Part shown: one piece after another, positions 1-8,593 of the stretch
Position numbering within the stretch: position 1 is the first letter of the stretch
Layout: the number at the start of each line of letters is the position of its first letter
NCBI RefSeq assembly: GCF_004011835.1
Contig: NZ_RKLN01000002.1
Span: forward strand, 353,469 to 417,468
Reading direction: 5' to 3'
Origin: Rhodococcus spongiicola
Lineage (GTDB): Bacteria; Actinomycetota; Actinomycetes; Mycobacteriales; Mycobacteriaceae
Length of the DNA: 64,000 bases
Notes under the pieces: model-generated
What the model saw: only the letters and a program-made list of their open reading frames with translations
Database searches by the model: none
What the model was told of the DNA's origin: nothing
Translations under genes and position numbers: made by a program

Positions 1-410
1 AAGCTGACGACACGTGCGACGCCGACAGCCCCCATGTGCACGCGATGTACCAGAGCGTCACCTTCACGTCGGAGTCGCTGATACACCCGCGTCGGCTCGT
101 CTCTTTCCTCGAGAAGCAGCCCGCCGGCATCTACCGCATCAAGGGCTACGTGTACTTCGGGGGGCAACCCCGCCCGCAGAAGTACCTGCTGCAGGTGGTC
201 GGTGACCACATTGCCTTCCACCCCCAGCGCTCGCGGGCGGGTGAGGTACCTCGCACCGAACTCGTTGCGATCGGCACCGATCTGGACCCGGAGTTGATCG
301 ACGGGCTCCTCGGCGGGTGCACGGAGTCGGAAGGCGAGGTCGTCAGCGCCGACGCGATGCTGGGTGTGCACCGCTACACACTCGTCGAGTCGGCGGCTGT
401 GCACCCCTGA
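1..410 (+). CDS. CobW/COG0523-family metal-chaperone GTPase, C-terminal part (5' truncated by window edge)
   Basis: The reading frame is open from base 3 to the TGA at 408-410 without a convincing start, so the gene enters from the left. About 135 residues are visible. They match the C-terminal domain of CobW-type P-loop GTPases: a YQSVTF strand, then GIYRIKGYVYF, then a small alpha/beta tail. Members of this family deliver zinc or cobalt to metalloproteins or take part in cobalamin synthesis. The GTPase domain that would identify the subgroup is outside the window. A metal-sensing ArsR gene and bluB lie next door, which fits a cobalt or zinc role, but the metal cannot be read from this fragment. 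Confidence 0.75.
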   Translation, partial: ADDTCDADSPHVHAMYQSVTFTSESLIHPRRLVSFLEKQPAGIYRIKGYVYFGGQPRPQKYLLQVVGDHIAFHPQRSRAGEVPRTELVAIGTDLDPELIDGLLGGCTESEGEVVSADAMLGVHRYTLVESAAVHP

Positions 411-419
411 ACTTCGAAG

Positions 420-785
420 CTATTCGTGTGGGGGTTCACCCGTGACGACATGATCGGCGTGATTCATTCCCTCACGCACCAGGCGGGCCAGGTGGCCGTC
501 ATGGATGCGGTAGATGACACGTCGGCCTTCCTTGCGGGTGTCGACCAGCCCGGTGAAACGCAGCTTGGCCAGATGCTGGCTGACGGCGGTACGGGACGCA
601 GCGCACGCCTCGGTCAGGGCGGTGACATCGGCCTCGCCCCGGGTGAGCAGCCAGAGGATGTGCAGGCGGGTCGGGTCGGCGAGCATGCGGAACGTGGACG
701 TCGCGACGTCGAGCCGCTGCTGATCCGGCGCGACGGGGTGGGTCAGGCTCGCGGACTGTCGTCTCGCTCCGGACACCGGCTTCAC
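420..785 (-). CDS. ArsR/SmtB-family metal-sensing repressor
   Basis: A 121-residue winged-helix protein of typical ArsR size. The recognition helix is around residues 62-76 (SRTAVSQHLAKLR), followed by the beta-hairpin wing (GRRVIYRI). The last helix carries D96, H98, H109 and H112. Their D-x-H, then H-x-x-H spacing is that of the alpha-5 site of CzrA and NmtR, which sense Zn, Co or Ni. A short tail ending PPHE adds another His. The gene starts 3 nt after the stop of the upstream MFS gene, so the two form one operon and the repressor probably controls its own transporter. Which metal it binds is inference. Confidence 0.85.
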   Translation of the reverse strand: MKPVSGARRQSASLTHPVAPDQQRLDVATSTFRMLADPTRLHILWLLTRGEADVTALTEACAASRTAVSQHLAKLRFTGLVDTRKEGRRVIYRIHDGHLARLVREGMNHADHVVTGEPPHE

Positions 786-788
786 CGC

Positions 789-2033
789 TCACACCCTCTC
801 CGCCGGCATCGGCCCGGCGATCGGCTCTGTCCGCGCCGGCCAGGCCCAGGCAGCGACTAGTCCCGCGATTGTAGCGAGAACAGCGAGGGTGATCGCGGCG
901 ATCGGCTGTCCTGCCGTGGCCCCCACCCAGCCCGCGATCGTGTAGGTGACGAAGAAGCCGGCATGGGAGAGGGAGAACTGCGCCGTGAACACCGCGCTCC
1001 GATTCTCGGGGACGGATCCGTTGCGCAGCAGCCGCGCCGACGGGGTGATGATCAGCGATGTGCCCGCACCCAACGCCAGCCAGATCACCGCGAACACGAC
1101 CCAGCCTGCACCGCGCCCGGGATCGGCCACCAACAGCGCCACGATTGCCGCGAGACCGATCGGCAAGACGATGGCTCCTGTGAGCATCGCCCTGCGGAGG
1201 GGGATCCGGTCGAGCAGGTGCGGCAGCGTCAGCGCGACGAGCATCGAGCCTCCGCCGTAGATGCCGAGTGCAACCGCGACATCCGTGTTCGAACCCTCGA
1301 GGAGTTCGTGGACGTAGACGACAGTGTTGACCAGTACCAGTCCGGAAGCGGATGCGACCGCAAGATTCAATGCCAACAGCCCCCGAAGCGTCGGCCGGGC
1401 GAACATCATGCGGGCGCCTAGCGTGATCCTGTGCGCCAGGGGAACCGAACGATCCGCCGGCGCGATCACCGGCAGCGCTGTGGTCACCACCAGCAGCGCC
1501 GAGATCACGAACCCGGCGACGGTGCCGAGGAACAGGTAGTTGTAAGTCATCACCGTCAGCAACGCCGCGGCCAGGACCGGGCTCAGGAGTGATTCGAGGT
1601 CGTAGGCCAGTCGGGACAGGGACAGTCCGCGCGTGTACTGCTTCTCGTCGACCAGGACCGAGGGGATCGTCGACTGGAACGCCGGGGTGAACGTCGCCGA
1701 CGCCGACTGCAACCCGAAGATCAGTACGTAGATCTGGCACGGCTGATCCACGAACGGCAACAGCAACGCGATCGACGCCCGCACCACATCCGCGCCCACC
1801 AGTAGTACCCGCCGCGGCACCCGATCGGTCAACGCCGAGATCACCGGCGCCACAAGCACGTAGGCGACCATCTTGATCGCCAAGGCCGTACCCAGCACCG
1901 CACCGGCCCGCGCTCCGGCCAAGTCGTAAGCGAGAAGGCCGAGCGCAACCGTCAGCAAGCCTGTGCCGACGAGTGCGACGACCTGCGCGGCGAACAAGCG
2001 GCGGAAGGGGCGATTCCTCAGGACCTCGAGCAC
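789..2033 (-). CDS. MFS permease, probable metal or drug exporter
   Basis: A 414-residue membrane protein with about 12 hydrophobic segments, of the EntS-like major facilitator type. It begins LRNRPFRRLFAAQ and has the cytoplasmic loop LTDRVPRRVLL between helices 2 and 3, the usual MFS A-motif position. The GTG start at 2033 has AGGAGG 7 nt upstream. It is the first gene of an operon with the ArsR-type sensor, so efflux of the ion that the sensor detects is the natural reading. MFS proteins of this type also export drugs or siderophores, and the substrate is not visible. Confidence 0.82.
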   Translation of the reverse strand: MLEVLRNRPFRRLFAAQVVALVGTGLLTVALGLLAYDLAGARAGAVLGTALAIKMVAYVLVAPVISALTDRVPRRVLLVGADVVRASIALLLPFVDQPCQIYVLIFGLQSASATFTPAFQSTIPSVLVDEKQYTRGLSLSRLAYDLESLLSPVLAAALLTVMTYNYLFLGTVAGFVISALLVVTTALPVIAPADRSVPLAHRITLGARMMFARPTLRGLLALNLAVASASGLVLVNTVVYVHELLEGSNTDVAVALGIYGGGSMLVALTLPHLLDRIPLRRAMLTGAIVLPIGLAAIVALLVADPGRGAGWVVFAVIWLALGAGTSLIITPSARLLRNGSVPENRSAVFTAQFSLSHAGFFVTYTIAGWVGATAGQPIAAITLAVLATIAGLVAAWAWPARTEPIAGPMPAERV

Positions 2034-2070
2034 CCGAAAACCTCCTCACAAGGCGGGCTACCTGACTCAC

Positions 2071-2106
2071 CATACGCCAATACGTGCGCACATACGCACT
2101 CATATC
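2071..2106. promoter_or_regulatory. Candidate ArsR operator upstream of the MFS-arsR operon
   Basis: The 129-bp gap between the divergent MFS gene and bluB contains two copies of CATACGC (2071-2077, 2091-2097) and the inverted repeat GTGCG-CACATA-CGCAC (2084-2099), followed by ATAT. It is AT-richer than its surroundings. ArsR/SmtB repressors bind imperfect inverted repeats in such positions. The site lies 40-70 bp upstream of the MFS start and could also affect bluB. No binding data exist here. Confidence 0.4.
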
Positions 2107-2162
2107 AAGGGGTTCGCCGCGCCCGTTCGGGAGGAGCCGGGCTGGACGGCTAGCGTGGAGCG

Positions 2163-2792
2163 GTGACCGAACCTTCAGTTTCCGTGTACGACGTCATCCG
2201 TCGCCGTCGCGACGTCCGGGCCGAATTCAACGGTGACCTCATCCCGGATGAAACGTTGCAGCGGGTCCTCGGCGCTGCGCACGCCGCGCCGAGTGTCGGG
2301 AACACTCAGCCATGGGATTTCATCGTGATCAGGAACCCGGACACCCTCGACTCGTTCGCCCGGCACGTGGCCGGGCGCCGTAAGGCTTTCGCGGACTCCT
2401 TGCCGGAGGATCGCCGCAAGACGTTCGATCCCATCAAGATCGAGGGGATCCGGGAGAGCGGCACGGGAATCGTCGTCACCTACGACCCGTCCCGCGGTGG
2501 TGAGAACATTCTCGGCCGGCACACGATCGACGACACCGGACTGTTCTCGGTGGTGCTCTCGATCCAGAATCTGTGGCTGGCTGCGGCAGCGGAGAACCTC
2601 GGCGTCGGCTGGGTGTCGTTCTACGAGGAGGACTACCTCACCGAATTGCTCGGCATCCCCTCGCCGGTGCGGCCGATCGCGTGGCTGTGCATCGGCGAGG
2701 TGGACAAGTTCCAGGAGGTACCCGACCTCGAGCGCTTCGGGTGGCGCAGTCGTCGGGAACTAGAAGACGCGATCCACTGGGAACGCTTCTGA
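2163..2792 (+). CDS. bluB: 5,6-dimethylbenzimidazole synthase BluB
   Basis: A 209-residue flavin-destructase of the nitroreductase fold. BluB breaks down reduced FMN with oxygen to make 5,6-dimethylbenzimidazole, the lower ligand of cobalamin. Seen here are the early RRRRDVRAEF FMN-phosphate contact region, the APSVGNTQPWDFI segment, and the C-terminal half LGVGWVSFYEE, all typical of BluB. The start GTG has GGAG just before it, and also a TAGCGT hexamer (2151-2156) 6 nt upstream, so a leaderless transcript is possible. Its stop is 5 nt from the convergent helicase gene. With the CobW-type protein nearby, this corner looks like cobalamin and cobalt handling. Confidence 0.9.
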   Translation: MTEPSVSVYDVIRRRRDVRAEFNGDLIPDETLQRVLGAAHAAPSVGNTQPWDFIVIRNPDTLDSFARHVAGRRKAFADSLPEDRRKTFDPIKIEGIRESGTGIVVTYDPSRGGENILGRHTIDDTGLFSVVLSIQNLWLAAAAENLGVGWVSFYEEDYLTELLGIPSPVRPIAWLCIGEVDKFQEVPDLERFGWRSRRELEDAIHWERF

Positions 2793-2797
2793 ACAGG

Positions 2798-4189
2798 TCA
2801 GCTTCCTTGGCGGCGTGAGCTGACGGCCTGGCTGCCCCCGGTCCTGCGGCGGCCGGCGCCCCGGGAGCGTGGACCCCGGCTGCGTCCCTGGTGGCTCTGC
2901 CGCGGATGGCCCCCACTTGCCGGCTTGTCGGGCCTCGGCGTCGGCGCGACGTGCGGAGCCGGTTCGCCGACCAGTCGGATCACGTGCTCGGACTCGGCGG
3001 TCACCTGAACCGGGGTGGCTTTGACCGCGGCCTTGCGCATCAGCGCGGACAGATCCTTGCGCTGGTCTGGCAGCACGATCGTGACGACGTCGCCTGCGCT
3101 GCCGGCCCGCGCGGTGCGGCCCGAGCGGTGCAGGTACGCCTTGTGTTCGGCGGGCGGATCCACGTGAACGACGAGTTCGACCTCGTCGACGTGGACGCCG
3201 CGCGCCGCCACATCGGTGGCGACCAGGACACGAGCGCTGCCGTCCGCGAAGGCGGCCAGGTTCCGGTCGCGCGCATTCTGGGACAGGTTGCCGTGCAGAT
3301 CGACCGATGGGATGCCCTCGTCGGTGAGCTTGCGCGCGAGCTTGCGGGCCTGGTGTTTGGTGCGCATGAACAGGATTCGCCGACCACGACCCGATGCCAG
3401 CTTGTGGACCAGAGCCTTCTTCGCTTCGGTGCCGTTGACCTCGAACACGTGGTGGGTCATCGCGGTAACGGGCGAGTTCGCCTCGTCCACGGAGTGCATT
3501 ACCTCGTTCTGCAGGAACCGCTTGACGAGCCGGTCGACGCCGTTGTCGAGCGTCGCCGAGAACAGCAGACGCTGGCCGCCCTTCGGGGTCGCCGTGAGGA
3601 TCCGGGTGACGCCGGGCAGGAACCCGAGGTCGGCCATGTGGTCGGCCTCGTCGAGGATCGTGATCTCGATGTCGTCGAGCGTGACGAAGCCTTGCTTCAT
3701 CAGGTCCTCGAGCCGGCCCGGGCAGGCGACGACGATGTCGACGCCGCCCTCGAGGGCGCGCACCTGCCGATTCTGCGAGACGCCGCCGAAGATCGTGGTC
3801 ACCCGCAGCCCGAGCGCGGTCGCCAGCGGCTCGACCGTCGCAGTGATCTGCGTTGCCAGTTCGCGGGTCGGCGCGAGGACAAGTCCTCGGGGCCTGCGCG
3901 GACGACGCCGCCCGCCGGCGAGCCGGGCCGCGAGCGGGATCGCGAACGCGAGCGTCTTTCCGCTGCCGGTCTTCCCGCGGCCCAGGACGTCCCGGCCCGC
4001 CAGCGTGTCGGGGAGAGTGTCGATCTGGATCGGGAACGGCGCGGTGATCCCTCCGTCGGTGAGGGCCGCAACGATCGGGGTGGGCACACCCAAGGACGCG
4101 AACGAGGTCGACTCACCGGACGTTGGGATGACGCCGGAGGTTGGGGTGACACTGTTGGACAAGATTCTCGGTGCCTTTCGAGCATTCAT
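2798..4189 (-). CDS. DEAD-box ATP-dependent RNA helicase (RhlE-like)
   Basis: A 463-residue helicase with every core motif in order: Q-motif (FPIQIDTLP), motif I (GRGKTGSGKT), PTRELA, DEAD (ILDEADHM), SAT (LLFSATL), TDVAARG and HRSGRTARAG. A basic Arg/Gly/Ser tail of about 60 residues follows, as in RhlE-type proteins that remodel ribosomal or cold-stress RNA. The frame stays open upstream to 4399, but the extra 70 residues look non-homologous. The ATG at 4189 (MNARKAPR) is therefore chosen, leaving about 255 bp to moaE. This spacer contains no other gene that I can support and may be a long leader, as is common for RNA helicases. Confidence 0.92.
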   Translation of the reverse strand: MNARKAPRILSNSVTPTSGVIPTSGESTSFASLGVPTPIVAALTDGGITAPFPIQIDTLPDTLAGRDVLGRGKTGSGKTLAFAIPLAARLAGGRRRPRRPRGLVLAPTRELATQITATVEPLATALGLRVTTIFGGVSQNRQVRALEGGVDIVVACPGRLEDLMKQGFVTLDDIEITILDEADHMADLGFLPGVTRILTATPKGGQRLLFSATLDNGVDRLVKRFLQNEVMHSVDEANSPVTAMTHHVFEVNGTEAKKALVHKLASGRGRRILFMRTKHQARKLARKLTDEGIPSVDLHGNLSQNARDRNLAAFADGSARVLVATDVAARGVHVDEVELVVHVDPPAEHKAYLHRSGRTARAGSAGDVVTIVLPDQRKDLSALMRKAAVKATPVQVTAESEHVIRLVGEPAPHVAPTPRPDKPASGGHPRQSHQGRSRGPRSRGAGRRRTGGSQAVSSRRQGS

Positions 4190-4444
4190 GATGCAGGCGC
4201 CGGCGGTCGGAAGTATCCCGATGCACGGCCCGCACAAGGTGGCGACATTGCCGGTCGGCAAGATCGATTGCCGCAGGAAATGCTCGAGCAGGCGCGCGGG
4301 CGGCACCCTATCGGGCGTGCGAGCGGTTGCTCGGATCCGGCGCGGAGTGAAGCGTTCTACGACATTGGACGCCCCTCGCGGACCGTCCGGCGCCGCCACC
4401 CTACCGGGTCTCGCGGTGCTACCGGGTCGGGGTATCCCGGTCGG

Positions 4445-4858
4445 CTACAGGCCCACCCACTCAGAGACACCGGTCGCGAAGCGCTGACGTTTCCAGATCG
4501 GCACCTCGGCTTTGATCTGTTCGACCAGTTCGGCACATGCCGCGAACGCCTCCGCGCGATGCGGCGCGGCGACCGCCGCGACCAACGCCAGATCCCCGAT
4601 CGTGAGCTTTCCCACGCGGTGCACGGCGGCGGCCGGCAAACCGGTGCGCTCGGACACTTGCTCGAGGCACTGTCGGAGGAACCGCTCCGCGTCGGGGTGG
4701 GCCTGGTACTCGAGCGCGGATACCGACCGACCGTCGTCGTGGTCGCGGACGACGCCGGTGAAGACCACCACGGCCCCGTGCTCGGGTCCGGCCACGGCCG
4801 CGTCGACCGCCGCGGGGTCGAGGGGTTCGGCGGAGATGGCCGCCAGCAGTTCACGCAT
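4445..4858 (-). CDS. moaE: Molybdopterin synthase catalytic subunit MoaE
   Basis: About 137 residues. MoaE dimerises with two MoaD subunits and transfers sulfur from the MoaD thiocarboxylate to cyclic pyranopterin phosphate, giving molybdopterin. The conserved GAVVVFTGVVRDHD opening, LEYQAHPDAE, HRVGKLTIGD, and the lysine-bearing active-site stretch EVPIWKRQRF near the C-terminus are all present. The ATG at 4858 has GGAGG at a good distance. A GTG 9 nt upstream is also in frame. The gene overlaps the end of the moaC-mog fusion by 8 nt, so it is the third gene of the moeA-moaC/mog-moaE operon. The partner moaD is on the opposite strand at 8286. Confidence 0.93.
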   Translation of the reverse strand: MRELLAAISAEPLDPAAVDAAVAGPEHGAVVVFTGVVRDHDDGRSVSALEYQAHPDAERFLRQCLEQVSERTGLPAAAVHRVGKLTIGDLALVAAVAAPHRAEAFAACAELVEQIKAEVPIWKRQRFATGVSEWVGL

Positions 4859-5879
4859 CGTGTGCACCTCCGCCGGCGATCTGCGCGAGCAGATGGTCGA
4901 GTAGCGGATCCAGGACCGAGAGCCCGTCCCTCACTCCACCCGGCGACCCCGGCAGGTTGACGATCAATGTCCGGTCGGCCAAGCCGACGATGCCGCGACT
5001 GAGCGTCGCGCGGGGCGTCACCTCGGTCCCGCGTCGCCGCATCTCCTCGGCGATCCCGGGCAGCTCCCGGTCCAGCACCGCACGAGTCGCCTCCGGGGTG
5101 GCGTCGGTGGGGGAGGCGCCCGTGCCACCCGTGGTGATCACCAGAGCGGGAGAGTTCGAAAGAGCGTCGGCCAGTCCAGCTGCGACATCGGCGTCGGCGT
5201 ACACCAGCGGCCCGCGGACGGTGAATCCACGACCGGCCAACCAGTCCGCGATCACTGGTCCGGTCGTGTCCGGTCGGGTGCCCCGTGCCCCACCTGTAGA
5301 GGCGACTAGCACCGTCGCCGAACCGGGTCGCACGGTGGGTTCCGCCTCGGCTGTCTGCCCGGCCCCTGTCCGTCCAGTCTCTGTCTGTCCAGGCTCATGG
5401 CGCAGCCACACCCCGCGCTTGCCACCCTCCTTGGACAGCAGCCGGACACCGTCGAGCGTCGCGGCCGGATCGACCGCCTTCACCATGTCGTGCAGGGTGA
5501 GCCCGGCCACTGCGACCGCCGTCAGCGCCTCCATCTCGACACCGGTGGGCCCCTTGGTCTTTGCGGTCGCCTCGATCGTGATCGACGACTCGGTGAAACC
5601 GAACTCGACCTTCACCGACGACAGCGCCAGCTGGTGGCAGAGAGGGATCAGCTCGGACGTCTTCTTCGCGCCCGAGATACCGGCGATCCGGGCGGTCGCC
5701 AGGACGTCGGCCTTGGGCATCTCGTCGGCCCGCACCAGCGACACCACCTGTGGGGTGGTCATCAGCTCACCGGCGGCGACGGCGACGCGCGTCGTTTCCG
5801 CCTTCGCGCTCACGTCCACCATCCGGGCGCGGCCCTCGCCGTCGAGGTGGCTCAGTTCGTTCGTGTTCTGGTCGGTCAT
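4851..5879 (-). CDS. moaC: MoaC-MogA/MoaB fusion protein (bifunctional molybdenum cofactor enzyme)
   Basis: A 342-residue fusion. Residues 1 to about 155 are MoaC, which with MoaA makes cyclic pyranopterin monophosphate: SELIPLCHQLALS and MVKAVDP carry the active-site residues. A linker of about 25 residues (TETGRTGAGQT and following) leads to a MogA/MoaB adenylyltransferase domain that activates molybdopterin for metal insertion, with VASTGG, ITTGGTGASPTDATPE and NLPGSPGGVRDG. The ATG at 5879 is preferred over the frame's earlier codon at 5906 because GAGGAA lies just before it. It starts 14 nt after moeA stops and overlaps moaE, so one operon supplies an early and two late steps of the pathway. 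Confidence 0.93.
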   Translation of the reverse strand: MTDQNTNELSHLDGEGRARMVDVSAKAETTRVAVAAGELMTTPQVVSLVRADEMPKADVLATARIAGISGAKKTSELIPLCHQLALSSVKVEFGFTESSITIEATAKTKGPTGVEMEALTAVAVAGLTLHDMVKAVDPAATLDGVRLLSKEGGKRGVWLRHEPGQTETGRTGAGQTAEAEPTVRPGSATVLVASTGGARGTRPDTTGPVIADWLAGRGFTVRGPLVYADADVAAGLADALSNSPALVITTGGTGASPTDATPEATRAVLDRELPGIAEEMRRRGTEVTPRATLSRGIVGLADRTLIVNLPGSPGGVRDGLSVLDPLLDHLLAQIAGGGAHDA

Positions 5880-5893
5880 GCGTTCCTCGGTCA

Positions 5894-7102
5894 CTAGAGC
5901 GGCCACACCTTCACTCGATCACCCGCCGCCAGGGAGGTCGCGTCGGCGGGAATATCCAACAGCACGTCGGCCCACGCCAGGGCAGCCACCAGGTGTGAGC
6001 CCGGCCCGGACACCACCTCCACACCCGATGCGGTACGGCGACCACGCAGGAACTGTCGCTTACCGGGCACCGACGTCACGTCGTGGTCGAGAGTCGCCTC
6101 CGCGGGAGAGATCGGTGGCAGCCCCGCCGCGCGGCGTAGCAGCGGGCGCACGAACACTTCGAAGGAGACCAGCGTGCTCACCGGGTTACCTGGAAAGGTC
6201 AGGACCGGGACCCCGTCCACGACGGCCAGACCCTGCGGTCCGCCCGGTTGCATCGCGATCCGGCCGAATCGGGCACCCAGTTCGGTGAGGACGTCCTTGA
6301 CCACCTCGTAGTCCCCCATGGACACCCCACCCGACGTGATGACCAGCTCGGCGTGGGCCACCGCACGCCGCAACACCGACCGGAAGGCGTCCGGTTCGTC
6401 GCCGCTGCGGTCGACGATCGCGACCTCGGCGCCGTTCGCTCGCGCACTCGCCGCCAGCGCGGCGCCGTTGGAATCGAAGATCTGGCCGGGCCCCGGCGTC
6501 GTTCCGGCGTCCACCAGTTCGGCGCCCGTCGTGATTATCGCCACTTTGGGCCGGGTCCGCACCGCCACCGAAGGCAGACCGACCGCCGCGAGCACGCTGA
6601 TGTGTCGTGGCGCGAGCAGGGTGCCCGATGTCAGCAGGAGCGCCCCGGTGCGGACGTCGCTGCCGCGCTCGCGAACGAACTCGCCCGCCGACCGGGAACG
6701 GTACACCGTGACCTTGTCGTCGGAGACTTCTGTATCTTCCACCGGCACAACGGCATCCGCGCCACTCGGCATCACCGCTCCGGTCATGATGCGGACCGCG
6801 GTCGCCGCTAGGTGTGCGGCGGGTTCTGCCGGCCCGGCCGGCACCGTAGCGACGATCGGCAGCGTTGCCGGGACGGTCGCGATCGACGCCGAATCGACCG
6901 CGAACCCGTCCATCTGTGAGTTCCGGAACAGCGGCAGGTCGATGGGGGAGGAGATGTCGTCGGACAGGACCCGGCCGAGCGCGTCGTCGAGCCGGATCGT
7001 CTCGGACGGCCTGGTCAGAAGCGATCCGAGCAGGTCGGACACATCGGCGGCGTGGTCCTCGACGGACCTCGCGGTGCCTGGGTGCCGCTGCTGGTGGGCC
7101 AT
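5894..7102 (-). CDS. moeA: Molybdopterin molybdenumtransferase MoeA
   Basis: About 402 residues with the full MoeA layout: the N-terminal linker and beta domain (LPLFRNSQMDGFAV), the MPT-binding domain (TTGAELV, QIFDSNGAAL, ITSGGVSMGDYE, AMQPGGPQG, TFPGNPVSTLVSFEVFVRP), and a C-terminal beta-barrel. MoeA inserts molybdate into adenylylated molybdopterin. The ATG at 7102 is preferred. A TTG at 7111 is the alternative. It is the first gene of the minus-strand molybdenum cofactor operon and shares a 100-bp divergent promoter region with moaA. Confidence 0.93.
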   Translation of the reverse strand: MAHQQRHPGTARSVEDHAADVSDLLGSLLTRPSETIRLDDALGRVLSDDISSPIDLPLFRNSQMDGFAVDSASIATVPATLPIVATVPAGPAEPAAHLAATAVRIMTGAVMPSGADAVVPVEDTEVSDDKVTVYRSRSAGEFVRERGSDVRTGALLLTSGTLLAPRHISVLAAVGLPSVAVRTRPKVAIITTGAELVDAGTTPGPGQIFDSNGAALAASARANGAEVAIVDRSGDEPDAFRSVLRRAVAHAELVITSGGVSMGDYEVVKDVLTELGARFGRIAMQPGGPQGLAVVDGVPVLTFPGNPVSTLVSFEVFVRPLLRRAAGLPPISPAEATLDHDVTSVPGKRQFLRGRRTASGVEVVSGPGSHLVAALAWADVLLDIPADATSLAAGDRVKVWPL

Positions 7103-7204
7103 GAGTGCCAATCCTAGGCGGTGTCGGCACCTTGATCAGGCTGCGGAGTTCCGCATGCAGGTAGGTAGCAGGCAGGTTCCCGCGGGCGACTGCATACTGG
7201 GGTA

Positions 7205-8293
7205 GTGACAGCAGCGACACAACAGACGCCTCCGGTGGACCTAGGGCTTCCGTCGGTCCGTGCGTTGTCGCCGTCGGCAGAGACGGCGACGGGGCGTCCA
7301 GCGGTGCCCGAACTGGTGGACCAGTTCGGAAGGATTGCCCGTGATCTGAGGGTGTCGCTCACCGAGAAGTGTTCGCTGCGTTGCACGTACTGCATGCCGG
7401 TTGAGGGTTTGCCGGAGATACCGCGGCAGCAGTTGCTCAGCGCCGACGAAGTGGTCCGACTGGTCACGATTGCGGTTCACCGCCTCGGGATCCGGGAGGT
7501 CCGGTTCACAGGTGGCGAGCCGTTGATGCGCCGCGACCTCGAGGCCATCGTCGCCGGATGCGCCGAGGCGGTGCCCGAGGTGCCGCTGTCGATGACCACC
7601 AACGCCGTCGGGCTCGAACACCGGGCCGACGCCCTCACGCGGGCGGGCCTGTCCCGGATCAATGTGTCGCTGGACACCATCGACCGGCACTACTTCGCCG
7701 AACTCACCCGACGGGATCGCTTGGACTCGGTGCTCGCCGGGATCCGCGCCGCGCAGGAGGCCGGGCTGACGCCCGTGAAGATCAATGCGGTGCTGATGCC
7801 CGAAACCCTTTACGGGGCAGCCGATCTGCTGCAATGGTGCCTCGAATCGGGCTGCGCACTACGGTTTATCGAGCAGATGCCGCTCGACGCAGACCATGTG
7901 TGGGCACGTGCGAACATGGTCGACGCACGAACCCTGCTGGATGTGCTCGGTGAACGATTCGACCTGCGCGAGGTCGGCCGCGAGGATTCCTCTGCACCAG
8001 CCGAGGAGTGGTTGGTGAACGGCGGACCGGCCACGGTCGGGATCATCGCGTCGGTGACCCGTTCGTTCTGCGGGGACTGCGACCGCACCCGGATCACCGC
8101 CCAGGGCACTGTGCGGTCCTGCCTGTTCAGCGATCGCGAGGTGGACTTGCGGGACGCGCTGCGATCCGGCGCCGACGACGAGGAACTCGCCGGGTTGTGG
8201 CGGGCCGCGATGTGGAACAAGTCGGCCGGGCACGGCATCAACGCAGCGGGATTCGTTCCCCCGCAACGCAGTATGGGAGCAATCGGTGGCTGA
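7205..8293 (+). CDS. moaA: GTP 3',8-cyclase MoaA (radical SAM)
   Basis: A 362-residue radical-SAM enzyme that starts molybdenum cofactor synthesis by rearranging GTP. The N-terminal 4Fe-4S/SAM motif is [12 protein letters not shown]. [12 protein letters not shown] is the SAM-binding GGE. The C-terminal cluster ligands are in [12 protein letters not shown] and VRSCLFS, and the protein ends in the conserved GG. The first 35 residues before the fold are Thr/Pro/Ala-rich and variable. The GTG start has no clear ribosome site. A CATACT hexamer 6 nt upstream suggests a leaderless message. It overlaps moaD by 8 nt. The leader is too short for a molybdenum-cofactor riboswitch. Confidence 0.94.
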   Translation: MTAATQQTPPVDLGLPSVRALSPSAETATGRPAVPELVDQFGRIARDLRVSLTEKCSLRCTYCMPVEGLPEIPRQQLLSADEVVRLVTIAVHRLGIREVRFTGGEPLMRRDLEAIVAGCAEAVPEVPLSMTTNAVGLEHRADALTRAGLSRINVSLDTIDRHYFAELTRRDRLDSVLAGIRAAQEAGLTPVKINAVLMPETLYGAADLLQWCLESGCALRFIEQMPLDADHVWARANMVDARTLLDVLGERFDLREVGREDSSAPAEEWLVNGGPATVGIIASVTRSFCGDCDRTRITAQGTVRSCLFSDREVDLRDALRSGADDEELAGLWRAAMWNKSAGHGINAAGFVPPQRSMGAIGG

Positions 8294-8552
8294 AGCAGTC
8301 ACGGTCCGCGCGGTCGAGGTCCGGTATTTCGCGGCGGCGGCGGAGGCCGCGGACCGCACCGAGGAGACGCTCACGCTGCCCGCGAACGCCGATCTCGGCC
8401 AGTTGCGAACGGCGCTGATCGAGCGCTACGGCCGACGGATGGAGAAGATTCTCACAGTCTCGGCGTACCTGGTCGACTCCGAACTCACCCGTGACCTCAC
8501 CTGCGCCGTCGGCGCCCAGGTGGACGTGTTGCCACCCTTCGCCGGAGGGTAG
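8286..8552 (+). CDS. moaD: Molybdopterin synthase sulfur carrier MoaD
   Basis: An 88-residue ubiquitin-like protein ending PPFAGG. The terminal Gly-Gly is adenylated and thiocarboxylated so that it can give its sulfur to the pterin on MoaE. The beta-grasp core ([13 protein letters not shown], then [16 protein letters not shown]) is clear. The GTG start lies inside the moaA end, indicating translational coupling. The stop codon sits in the first unit of a 25-bp tandem duplication shared with the end of nadE. Confidence 0.92.
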   Translation: MAEAVTVRAVEVRYFAAAAEAADRTEETLTLPANADLGQLRTALIERYGRRMEKILTVSAYLVDSELTRDLTCAVGAQVDVLPPFAGG

Positions 8553-8593
8553 CGGGCGCTACAGCGCTGGAGGGTAGCGGGCGCTACAGCGTT
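8544..8593. repeat. 25-bp tandem duplication bridging the stop codons of moaD and nadE
   Basis: Two head-to-tail copies (8544-8568 and 8569-8593) are identical except for their last but one base. The unit begins GGAGGGTAGCGGGCGCTA. Copy 1 supplies the Gly-Gly-stop end of moaD and copy 2 the stop codon of convergent nadE. Each copy carries both motifs, so the duplication has spaced the two genes apart without changing either protein. GTAGCGGGCGCTAC within the unit can also form a short hairpin, giving weak bidirectional terminator character. Confidence 0.85.

Noticed and set aside
2034-2162. Cobalamin riboswitch upstream of bluB
   Set aside because: No B12-box-like GCCACTG element is present and the spacer is too short.
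2798-4399. Longer start for the DEAD-box helicase at 4399
   Set aside because: The 70 extra residues look unlike any helicase N-terminus and a normal start exists at 4189.
7103-7204. Molybdenum cofactor riboswitch upstream of moaA or moeA
   Set aside because: The divergent gap is about 100 bp and the likely -10 box is 6 nt before the moaA start, leaving no room for the aptamer.
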